Positions 49,594 to 60,600 of a stretch of DNA of 64,000 nucleotides are shown piece after piece. Within the stretch, counting starts at the first letter, position 1. Each line of letters begins with the position of its first letter. The notes under the pieces were generated by a model. The model was given only the letters and a program-made list of their open reading frames with translations. It was not told the origin of the DNA and did not search any database. Made by a program: the position numbers and the translations under genes. The DNA comes from Glossina fuscipes (taxonomy: Eukaryota; Arthropoda; Insecta; Diptera; Glossinidae): NCBI RefSeq assembly GCF_014805625.2, contig NW_023998422.1:2948210-3012209 (forward strand), given 5' to 3'.

Positions 49594-49767
49594 ATCGGCC
49601 CGACTGACGGAAAGCGAGAAATCTCGACTAGCAATTGAATGGTGGTGGGTTCGAATCTCAAGTACGGTAAAGATTTTAATAAAAGCCGATAGCCTTAGAT
49701 GATGCTAATGCTTTAAGAGTTCAGTCTTAGAATTTATTTCTCTGGCGAAATTAATAATAATAATAAG
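49594..49767 (+). mobile_element. SINE family 1, copy 3
   Basis: The box B ggttcgaatctc is intact (49648-49659). The body blocks aaaagccgatagccttag, cagtcttagaatttatttc and tctggcgaaattaat, and an (AAT)n tail, match 18339-18511 almost base for base. The box-A region (gcccgactgacgg) is decayed. It lacks the internal 23-base duplication seen at 2470-2515. Confidence 0.78.
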
Positions 49768-49849
49768 ATGTACATGAATTCGTCATTCATGTAATCGTGT
49801 TATCGTCTCTTCACAGCCAGACATACATGTTTTAAACTTTTTAAAAATT

Positions 49850-50345
49850 AACAAGCCAAGAATATAAAGCTAAACAAAAAAATTACATAAAACATTAATA
49901 GCATCCCTGTACTGCTAACGAACAAAATATGTATGTAAAAAACATATAAAAATAAAAGAAGGCGGGAAATTAAAAACTAAATAAAATACAAGTTTGAAAA
50001 AGTTAAAACAAAAAAAAAAAAAAAAAAAAATAGAGAAAAACAAAGCAAAAAATTATTAAAAGCAAAACACGAAGGGAAAAAACGAAAAATTTAAAACTAA
50101 AAATGGAGAATATAAAAATTTTACGTTCAAAAAAAATTTAAATAAAACGAAAGAAAAAAAAAATAAAATAAAAAGTTAATAAAACGTGTAACAACACACG
50201 ACAATTATAAAGACATTAAACAAAACTTTTAATAAAAATAATTAAAAAAAGCCTTCAACTGAAGAAGAAAAAGAAAAAAAAAACAAAAAAATATAAAAAC
50301 GAATAAAAGCATAAAAATTAAAAATAAATGAATATAATAAAGAAA
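49850..50345 (+). repeat. A-rich, strand-asymmetric tract
   Basis: About 500 bases of the plus strand are dominated by A with scattered G, including a pure A run at 50011-50030. There is no microsatellite period. It could be old poly(A) material or a purine-rich structural tract. Confidence 0.75.
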
Positions 50346-50816
50346 TAGAATTCTCTGGATAATGTGGTAGTCGGCTTAAACGAATCAAATTTGAAAATTT
50401 ATCTTTAAACGATTTAAAATGCCTGAGGGCATACCATAATCAAACGAATAGAGCAGAATTGCATCTATTACAACTTATTTCCGCAGTTAGAATGATACAA
50501 ACAATATTTCTTTTTACGGTCCATGGCTTTCTTATGTATTTCATTCTCCCTTCATATTCCAAGTTTTATAAGCAAGTGGAATGTCCATAAAGACATATGT
50601 ATGTATAAATACATACGTGCATTCCTAAATGCACATACCTACACATGTATATACATACATCATGCATAGAGTTACTGCCTGCCACCGTTTTGCAGCTGGT
50701 GCACTAAACAACAGTAAGTAAGTAAGAATAACAGCAGCAGCAACAACGACAACAACATTAAGATATGATGCATGGATGCATATGTATTTCATACAATTAC
50801 CTATGCATATATGTAT

Positions 50817-50844
50817 GCATATATATACATATATATATATATAT
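50817..50844. repeat. TA microsatellite
   Basis: Run of TA with one ATACAT interruption. Surrounding sequence 50570-50830 is rich in tatgcat/atacat units. Confidence 0.85.
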
Positions 50845-51081
50845 TAGCATTACCGGGTTAATGCCGCGGTGTTGTCGGTGCCCTCACGGATGCATTGAGT
50901 GAACGTACATCCGCATCATGTGCGACTTTTATTGTTCCCGTTTAAGGCGATTCATTGTTGATTTGAAACAGTTCATAGTCCTCGAAATGTTTATGTTTAT
51001 GTATTTGTATGGTTGCCGCTGATATTTTTATGCTCTTCTTCGCCTTGCCTTGAATTTATTTTTTCTCTTTATATACTTAGT

Positions 51082-51860
51082 TTTTATACCCATTATCGAA
51101 GGATGAAGCGTATATTCGTTTCATCAAAACGTTTGCAGCGCCCAGAAGGAAGCTTCCGAGATCTCAAATTCTAAATCGATTTAAGCACGTGCGTCTGTCC
51201 GTCTGTCCATTTATGCAATGTCTGTTGCACACATTCTACTTTCTGTGCGACAAACATAGCTATCAACTTCACATTTGGCATAAACGTTGAAAGTTCTTGC
51301 AAGCAGGTTGGTATTGGAAATGGACTAAGTCGGTCGAAGGTGCCACGTAAACTGAGAACACCGCTGGCTTTTGGCTTTTTGCTCATTACTCGTAATCTAT
51401 AGCTAATTATATGAACAAAAATTTGAACACATATGCTATGGACGATGCTGTAGCACTTGTAGAGAAATGGAAACACTTGACCACGTCTACCCAATATAAT
51501 AGTGTATCAGAACTTGAACTTTTTTTCCAATACCTTCATCCCGCGTAGGAATAAGTTCCAAAAACCCCACAAAGTATGGAAATTCTTGGCTTTAAATTTG
51601 GAATCAATCTAAACATGTCGATCTGTCGAACAGCGTAGTATTTGCGATGGGCAATCTCCTGTTAGCGGTCATGAAGTAAGCCGAACTTTTCAAACGATGC
51701 GCGTCCAACGCCCACACGCCCATGCGTCGAAAACCTTTATTTTGAAAATAGAGCAGATCGGCCGCGTCCTTTCCATCTTATAGTGCATGGAAACTAAGTT
51801 CTTTTACTTTTTTTGCCATTTTTAGGTGAATAATGGTGATGGGTGTAAAAGATTCGGTCA
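51082..51860 (+). mobile_element. Family B element, two-unit, most complete
   Basis: It starts tttttatacccattatcgaa and ends ggtgatgggtgtaaaag, so the ends are inverted relatives. Unit 1 has cagaaggaagcttccgag, gtgcgtctgtccgtctg, cttgcaagcaggttgg and cggtcgaaggtgcc, then ttgaccacgtctaccc and aatataatagtgtatc. Unit 2 (about 51530-51800) has aacatgtcgatctgtcg, gggcaatctcctgttagc, gatcggccgcgtcc and cttatagtgcatgg. No transposase is encoded, and the 107-codon minus frame is a shadow. It serves as the reference copy for the family. Confidence 0.75.
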
Positions 51861-52006
51861 AGACCGAATATTATTACCTTACTTGTTTACTTTTATTTAT
51901 TTCGTTATGCCAAACAAAGATCTATTTGAAAAAGAATTCATTTTTGCTCCGTTTTTCTTAGTTTTTTCTGTTTTTGTTTGTTTATATATGTGAGCAAAAC
52001 TGGAAC

Positions 52007-52011
<5 letters not shown>

Positions 52012-52038
<27 letters not shown>

Positions 52039-52385
52039 CAGAAAAGAACATGTATCAATGCATGCTATGGAGAAAGAACAAAAAAATAAAAAAAAAGGAG
52101 GCCCTTATCTGTTTCTTCAAGTGTACGAGCAACAGCAGTTTCATGGGGAGGCGTTTTGTATAATGACACAACGATGCTGTTGTGGCTGCTGTTGCTGCTG
52201 GTTTGGTTCATGAATTTCATCGGTAGCTAAAAATAAATAAATCGTTTTTCTTTTCTTGCGTTGTGGTAAACGCTATGTGCACTTGATTGCACCGCCAGAT
52301 GCTTGTTGGAGTCGTTTTATTTATTTATTTATATTTCTTCTCCTTTTTCTTTCTTTTTTTTTTTTTTGTTTTTTTTGTTTTTTTT
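52012..52385. repeat. A run and T-rich tracts
   Basis: An A run lies at 52012-52038, (TTTA)n near 52316-52332 and T-rich runs at 52353-52385. The glycine/cysteine-rich plus frame across 51974-52213 has no domain. Confidence 0.85.
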
Positions 52386-53570
52386 CTTGTTGTTCATTTA
52401 TACCTACCAACGTTAATATAAACATTTAAACGTGAAAGCAATCAGCCAACAGTTTCCTTGCAATAAAGAAAAGGAAAATTGTAGCGGAACTGTCTAAATA
52501 CGCTCATGTAATACACACACACACACGCATACACATACATGTTTAGTTACATGCATACGTGGGTATACTTATTGATAAGTAAATTTTTTGTTAGATCTAT
52601 GCTTGCTCTAAATATTGTGTAAGCGTGTGCGAAGCACTTTAAAAACCCACCAGGCAGAGTATATCAACATTTTCAATTCCTTCATAATAGTAAGAAAGCG
52701 CATCCGGCAAATTTCATAACGTTTGCTCAGCCTTACACTTTGACGCGACGTAGTCCGATAATCTGTTTGTATTGCTTTACAAATCTTAATATCGTACACT
52801 TAGTAGGTCTTTAGTAGGGCTTTAATAATTAATCAAAGCAGAAGAAAAGTTTTAATCATTTAGTAAAATTAATCTTAATAATTAAAATGAATGATAGGTG
52901 GATTTCCACTTGGCTGGGAAATTATTCAGCAAATGGGATACCTCCCCATCCAAATTTTTGTTCGCATTTGTTTAGCACACTCGTACTGATTCTGACAAAT
53001 CGAATCGAATCAAGTGCGTAAGAAGTTTTTTTTTTTTTGTTATTCAAAAATTATGCTTAGGCGCTTTAACGAGAATGACGAGATTATACTCGAAAACTAA
53101 CACAGACATGAATATGCGTTTGCCTTTAAATTGCTTCCAACTTTTATTAGTTCCATGTGCTTCTTATGCGCAAACGTAGATAATGGTCTGACAACCTAAA
53201 ATGTGCCTGCACGTGTGTGTATGTGTATAAAGATGCATGAATAAGTAAAATGCCAAAATGCATACACAAGTACCAAACGATTTTGCAGCGATGACCTAAA
53301 TTAGGGCATGCATTGGCAAGTTATGTTGAAGTGCATCCTTTTCGGGAATGATAGACAACAATATCGCTTCTTGTCGTTTAATTCATAAATATGCTAAGTG
53401 CAAATGATACCAATATATTAACTATATAAAGAGAATATCATGTAGAGGTAGGTAAGTAAAGGCTGCCATGAACTGCTTTCCAACAATTTTCGTTTAGGTT
53501 TTTCTTTTCTTTCGTAGCCCGCAGTGTTCATATATTTGCTATTTAGCATAAGCAAAAACAGTATAGTGGG
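52386..53570. other. Spacer, nothing recognised
   Basis: A (CA)n patch lies near 52515-52528 and a T run at 53027-53038. No gene or repeat-family signal. Confidence 0.45.
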
Positions 53571-53874
53571 ACACGGCCCACAGTTTTTTATATAACGACT
53601 TTTCAAAATAAGGCTTAATATGGGCAGTGGTCGAAGAAGTGGTCTCATCCGAATCGTTTTCAAGCATTCGTTCTTGGACCGGAACATGTAGATCTAGGAA
53701 ATTTATTTTGCGTAGATTGAGCACAAGAAAATGAGACAGACACACGGACAGACAATTTTAGATCGATTCAGAAAATGATCGGCATAATGAAAGGTGGGTC
53801 CATTTCAATTTCTAATAAGCGTTGCACTCATTTGCACAACCTTAACGTACCCTTGTAATTGTATTTGTATAATG
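53571..53874 (+). mobile_element. Family A element, near-complete
   Basis: Ordered blocks: tatataacgacttttcaaaa, gttcttggaccggaacatg, gacagacacacggacagac, gatcgattcag, cataatgaaaggtgggtcc and gcacaaccttaacg. The match to 2150-2362 covers the first half and to 6690-7006 the second half. The final palindromic terminus is eroded. Confidence 0.65.
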
Positions 53875-54077
53875 CAGCAACTTACTGTACTCAGATACTC
53901 GTACAATAAGAGAGATGGCTACCAGGATTTGCTATTTAAATTAATTTATATAATTAAAACAACATTCATAATATACTATATAGAGAATTAGAGTACAAGG
54001 AGAGAAAGACACATTGAAAAGCAGAATAAAAAGAGCAATAAAAAAATTTAATGAGAATATTCTTAGGAAATACATAC

Positions 54078-54250
54078 TCATGACGGTTCATCTGCCTCAT
54101 GCAGATGGCGATTGCCGAGATGATTAACAACAATTCACCGAACATTTCGCGGTAAAGGCGATGAGGTACTGGGTATTTAAGCAGAATATTTGCGGTAGGC
54201 AAAGCCAGACGACCCGGGACGTAATATTCAAACGAAGAAGATAAGAAGAA
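54078..54250 (-). CDS. Unrecognised coding-like frame with splice donor
   Basis: The minus-strand frame is open after a TAA near 54257 and reads FEYYVPGRLALPTANILLKY, then VPHRLYREMFGELLLIISAI and CMRQMNRHE. At that point a GTATGT splice-donor sequence (complement 54072-54077) cuts the frame. Codon choice with frequent C or G at the third position, and the amphipathic, protein-like composition, set it apart from neighbouring AT-rich frames. There is no in-frame ATG at the left side and no convincing acceptor, so a complete exon cannot be drawn. I recognise no family. It may be an exon, a decayed gene fragment or chance. Confidence 0.25.
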
Positions 54251-55159
54251 GCATTATTAACACAAGTTCCTCTAAATAAATTGTAAATAGGTCTTCGTAA
54301 GAGTTGTAAATAAGACCAATGCTGTCCTTAAAATCACCATTCAGTCGTAAGAACTTATTCTCAAAAAGTAGGCAGTTCGACCTAACAATATGTTCATTAA
54401 TATTCAGGATGAAAGACTTTTCCCATATAACGATTTATTTTAAATTAGGTCTTTCATAAAGCAATCCCATGCGTTCGACAAATTTCGTCCCCATACCAGA
54501 TTTTATGATGATATCCAGAAAGCCCCCCCACCCCCACGTTTTTATCAAATACTTGATAAGCCATCGGAGGGAGACGGAGAGAGAGCACGCATGCAGACGC
54601 AGTCACGATTGGTGTGCCGCACTATAAAAGGTTTTAATGTTTGCTATTGACATGTATATGCGGCTCATATTCATTCAAATGACATATGACAAATCAATAG
54701 ATAATCCATCCCCTGTACCAATCAATGCCTTGGGAATATTCAAATCCTTGTAGTACACTACGTCTTTCTGCTTCTGTGCAGTTTTTATTAAATTTTTTTG
54801 CTGCAAATGATTTTCTTTTGATTTACCACAAGGTCGGCTGCGTATGGAAGATGTCTTATTATCTGCTTTCCATATCGATTACAATAATTTCCTTTAATCC
54901 AACACATGAGCAGTTAATACGGTAGAGAAATTTCTTTACAATGTAAACACAACAACAATGCCATCGTACGACCTAATACACTTTACTTTCTGTGTCGTTT
55001 GTATTCCTAAGGAGACACTTGATCAAGAATGTAAATAACATTTGAAAGACTTCCTCAACGAACGCACTTGTATGGAAGGTGTCAGAGAGAAAATAAATTA
55101 ATCGATACTGTCATGTGAAAATTGTACCGCAGACGTCAATTAAAGCCAATTAACATTTG
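54251..55159. other. Spacer with a C-rich patch
   Basis: A C-rich run with one A lies at 54523-54536, unusual in this AT-rich context. A gagagagagcacg block follows near 54575. No gene is seen. Confidence 0.45.
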
Positions 55160-56600
55160 ATATGATATTGAATGTTCAATACTATTACATCACAAAGCCA
55201 CATATCCGGGCTGACGTATATGCACACACAAGAACACTAAAAAAAAAAAAGAGAAAATCCATACATATGTACACTATTATCACACTTGCGATTGCTACGG
55301 CAAATTTATTGTATAATCTCCGAGTATTAAAAATCCATCCAAGAGAAATAAAAAAAAAATAAAAAATAAAAAAATGTAATAACAACTGTCAACTACATAG
55401 GATATCAATTACCACAAAAGAAATGTTATTGCCAGATGCACATGCACACAAACACGCATAACAGTCGAATCAAATGCAAAAAGAAAATACAATGAAAAAA
55501 AAAAAAAAAAAATGAAAAAAGAAACACAACTATAAAAACGACAATTGATTAGTGGTTTGCGGTTTAAAATGAAAAAAAAAACGAAAAAACAAAAAATCGC
55601 AATTCCTAGTGAAATATATTGAAAGAGAACAAGCAACGGCTGTAACACCATAATGCAACATTCACTTTGTATAGTCTGCTGTTATGTTCACTAAATTGGC
55701 CGCAATTTTTGTCAATTACAACGGACAACACTTGGATATATTGGTTTTATTGGCCAATTTACTGGGTTGTCTTACGATTGCTGTGTTGCGCCTTATACAC
55801 ACCAAGTGTGCATCGTTGTGTTGTTCTTTTTTCTCATTTTTTCTTTTTCAACTTTTTTTGTGTCAGTTTCTTATTTTCGTTTGTGGCAACAAGAAACTGT
55901 GATTTTTCTTCTTTTTTTTCGCCTTTTTTTACGTAAAACTGCAGTCACGATATGGTTGTTAAAGCAAAAAATAGGCAAAAAATAATTCAAAATGAAAGTT
56001 CTTTCCAAAAACTTTGAAATCAGATTTACTTATACTCAAAATCTTCTTCTTCATGCTGTGGTCTTAACAGATGCTTAGGCATTTCACTTTAAATTAAAAA
56101 TATACATAAGTATTTGTGTATATGTAATAGAGGCCAATGTGTTCATAAGAACGACCGACCACTTAATAGAATGGTTCTCAGATGTACTTGATTGGGGTAA
56201 AATCTAAATTTAACAAGGTCTGTCGATTAGTCCTATTTATTGCAATTTATCCGCAAGTAAACTAAAACTAGACTCCGCTGGGCTTGTACAGACTTATGTT
56301 CAAGTGAAGTGAGGAAAAAAGAAGTCGGCAATGTACTAATTATCGAGAGCTATATAACAGATTATAGAGAGCTATATATTCACATACTCCGGCCTTTCGC
56401 GCGCAATAAAGGTTGTTCGAATTTAACAAGCAATAAAAATTTGCATAAAAAAATAAATAAATAAAAACGCAAAAAATAAAAAAAAAAACTAAAAAAGAAT
56501 TAAAAATAAAAAAAAAATAAAAAAATATGAATAAAAAAAATTGTTCAAAATAAAAACGAATAAAAATAAACTGAAATTGAAAAACCATATAATTCTTTAA
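55160..56600. repeat. A-rich and T-rich low-complexity belt
   Basis: A runs lie at 55240-55250, 55495-55511 and across 56440-56580, where (AAAT)/(AAAAAT) units dominate; T-rich tracts lie at 55838-55858 and 55900-55930. The many phenylalanine- or lysine-rich frames in this segment are artefacts. Confidence 0.75.
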
Positions 56601-57309
56601 ATGTCCTCCTCGTTTGCCTTAAAGAAAGCCATTGTGCTCTTCAGATATAAGGAATATACGACTTAGGTGTTTCTTTGAAAACTTCATAACAACTCCGAGT
56701 TCAAACCGCAATTGTGTGAAACTCAGAATTTTAATGCACAGCAGACTAATCTATTCGAGCGATTTATAATGTAACAGGTAAAGATCTACTCTGTACAATG
56801 AGTACGCTATTATTAGAACCGAACAATCGATTATCAAGTCATGACGGCGAAGGAGTTAATATTCATTAAGCAAAAGGTTTAAATTAGATTTAGTTTCAGG
56901 CATAGTCTTTTTTACTTTATTTTTTTACAAAACTTTTTAGAAAAGGATTCGAATTAGAGAAAATGAGCAATGGTGATTTTTCTGGTACCATATAGGTGAT
57001 TTCGAGTGGTATTAACTTTACCTATGGCATTCATAGCGCTCGGCGAAACGAGCTAAAACCCAGGTCTAAAAATAAACGAACGATGCCGAACCTATAAGTG
57101 TTACGCCTTTGCCGACTAAGCATTTACTGTAGCTACGATTAAAGTCAACTCTAACGTGCTGCGATTTAAGCCCTTGAACATTGACTTGATAGTCGTGATT
57201 CTTCCCTATCATGCTACTCATGCCTTTTCGACATTTCGATTTATTTTCTACCAAGAGCATTACAAACGCAGCGCTTTGTGACGAACACCGCTTTGAATAA
57301 GATGAGTCA
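56601..57309. other. Spacer with one unassigned frame
   Basis: A 92-codon minus frame (57066-57344) includes KCRKGMSSMIGKNHDYQVNV but matches no family I know, and its first residues lie in the neighbouring repeat. Confidence 0.35.
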
Positions 57310-57643
57310 TTTTTCATACCCGAAGGAAGGGTCAGAGATCTCATACAGTATATATATATTCCTAGTGAGCATCAAATTTTGAATTGATTTAAGCATGTCC
57401 GTCTATGTAACACGTGTTTTAAGTATGCCCGCAAAAATGAAGCTTTCAACTTTGCAATTGGGAGAAATATCGGAACTCCGTCCTCGCATGCAGGTTGTTA
57501 GACACGCCCACGCTAACAACACCTCGATACTAATTCATAAAGGGATTCTGAATAAAAGCCGACTCTACCTCAAGCCTTCCTGGATGTTGTATACATCCGC
57601 ATAAGGTTAATATATTCTTATACCATAAGTAGTGTAGGGTATG
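57310..57643 (+). mobile_element. Family B head joined to family A tail
   Basis: 57310-57515 has family B blocks: cattttt-free start tttttcatacccgaagg, aagcatgtccgtctatg, gcccgcaaaaatgaagct and ctcgcatgcaggttg. From about 57555 the sequence is the family A 3' end: gttgtatacatccgcataag and cttataccataagtagtgta. No intact junction terminus of either family lies between them. Both parts are in the same orientation. Confidence 0.55.
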
Positions 57644-60600
57644 AGAATGTAATCTAGACAAATAGGTTTAAACGCCCATCTTATATATGTCGAAGGCCAA
57701 GGATTATTGTGGAAACAGTAATAAATATTCGATCCTAACTTAAAAACTGATTCATAAAATTTTATGCAAAAATATATTCACATATCTAATAGATATCGAA
57801 GGCCACCTGAAGCGTTTCGATGCTTAAACGAGCAAAAAATTTTTATTAAATAATTATTAATCGCGCAGTTAGTTGGTGAGCCGCCGTCTGTTAACGGTAT
57901 CGTTGACAAGGTACATATTAAAGCTTGCAGATACGATATAAGCGATTCCAGTTTATTATGATCAGCATTTTAATCGTGATTTTAATCTAAAAAATTTGTT
58001 GCCATCAGAAGTTTTCAATTGCAAGTTATCCATGTTTTGACAACAAAAGTCATAATTTATGTGCAAAATAAACTTGAAATTCATTCTCAACATGTATTAA
58101 ACAAAACACTTGAACATTTTAACGTTTGAACGCTTGATTACATAAAATTTCAAGACATTTGAGGTCAAATTTTTCACTTTTTTCAAGCAACAGAGCAAAA
58201 AAAAAAAAATTCAAATGAAGAAGAAGAAGAGAAGGAGATACACATCGTGTAGGTTTTCTTTTACAAGTACATATGATCGCGGTACACATAGACATAACTT
58301 AATAATTGCATTATTATATGTAAACAAGAGCACGCGAAAGAAAAGTGAAAAACTCGTACACGACTCATAGCGAATTTTTTATGCGCGGTACATAAAAAGT
58401 AGGGAACTAAATCTGTCGACAAAAGAAATGGGTCGCACAGGCATTTCCCCTTTTGGGAAGCTGTGATCCTCCTATTTTTGTTGGTTTTTGAGGGATATGA
58501 CTATAAAGTACGCTATGTATGCGAACAGAGGCGTACGTTTTAAATCGTTACGATGCCCACTTAGCGAATTATGTGTGGCTGCACACTGACATACTATACC
58601 ATGACGCAACAACAAGAAATAAAATTTTAATAGAGTCAATTACGGCCTGTATAGCATTAGAGTATCTGCTACGGCTATTGTCCAGCGCCGTTCAAGACAA
58701 TCCTATAGTTGTGAATATTCGCTATTCAAATTTTAAATCGCTTGGCTTAGAGTGGTTTAAGGTACTGTCGCGAGCACAACGTGGATACAATGAACTCCAT
58801 TTAACAATGCATGCTAGTAAGGAAAGTGCTATAGTGAGAGTAGGTTGTAAAAGGCAATTCGTTACTAGTTCAACGTAAAGAGATGTCATTAGGTCGATCT
58901 TTCTTTGCTGGCCGGGGGAATCTCAGACTTATATTTACTGAACCACATAACCAAATATTAAAAAAAAAAAAGAACGAAACCCCGCAATAATTCCTTATGA
59001 ATTGATCAAGAAATTTGAAACGAATTTCTTTATCGAAGTTTATCTCCCCAAAGAAAAATGGTTTTAGAATACCATTCCTGCATTTTGTGATCTCTAGGGA
59101 AGAAGAACGACATTTTCTTTATTCGTAAGATTCAATGTTGTGTTTTTAATCTGTAGTGTAAGGCAGCAGTGCTAGGAAAGGCCAGGAAGGCCATGTTGAA
59201 GATAAAGTTAACCATTGCAGTAGTTACGTGTCAGTAAGATGTCTTCCACAGATCTGCTCATGGTATCTTCTCTATTACTCGTCCAGTTAAAAATAATTTA
59301 CATTGTGTATTGTGTCATTACATCACTGCAACATGTACTAATGTGCTGAGATTAACCAGATTAAAAGGTGCCAAGCAATTCACCCCACGCATTTGAACCA
59401 GAATGCGATCAACTTTCCTTTGCGGATATACAGGTGAAATCTTCCGAAAGCACAGCGCTTAATATTGTTGGCGGTAGTTCTAAAAATTGATTTGTTTGAA
59501 GCAATCATTTTTAGCTACGGGGCGCCTTCTCGAACACAAAATCTAATATACTAGAAGCTGACATATTTTGGATTATAGTTTCCAATGATTCATCATTGAA
59601 ACTAGATCTCATCCTTAACATGATTCTGCCTTTTTGTCTGAAAAGCTTCCAATGAATTTTCTTTAGCTTTTCTTTGAAACAATGCTAAGCTGAAAACAAA
59701 GTTACCAACATATATTCTTCAGTTACAGGTACTGTAAAAAACTTTGCATTCCCCTACCTGTGTAGGAATACAACGGAATTGCTTGCAACTTTTTGTTAAG
59801 TCGTCGCGTTTGACGTTATAGAGAACTTTTTAACAAACAAAAAACAAGGAAAAAAATTATATATTTATTCACTTGTACACGCATACTAATAAAAACAAGT
59901 TTGGTTTAAATAAAAAGTGCCGAAGAAGTCTTAACATGCGACTGTGGGTACGCCATTCATTCTTTCAGGTGAGCCGAAACCTTCCTTAAGAACTAGTTTG
60001 CTCAAAAGTCTTCAACAATGTTTGTCTACAAGTGTTCTTTCTCATCGTCAAAAGAAATAAAATAAAATTTTTTATTACAGTTTCGCCAATAAGTAAATAA
60101 TGACTCATGCGTATATGTCTACAGCTCATAAGATTAAATTCGTCAATAAATTTGTCTAAGAAGCTGGAAAAAAATATTCCGTTAAATGCGCAAATTTTTT
60201 GCTTTTGGTTTGCTTTGCATAACTTTTATGTATTTTGAGCAAAGCGTATTAAAATATTTATGCGATAGTAGAGGATATCAAAAATTCGCTTTGATCATAA
60301 TAGCTAAAGAATTTTTTTTTTCTCTTTTGTTCTTTATACTGAAATTACATTCGTTAACAACATTCGTCTGAAATTATAGTAGTTTACCGTAAGCAATAAA
60401 AAAATATTTATAAAGAATATATGAAGGTTAGTGCGCACTCGAAAAGCCTTTTTCTTTTACTGCCTGAAAGTTTTCTCACACGCAACAAGGAGAAAAAAAA
60501 GCCACATCTTAAGACAATAAAAAGTTTTAAAATTCATTATTCGTGATAAAAATTATTCTACGTACACACAGGCACACACAAACACACAACAAGTTTTTGT

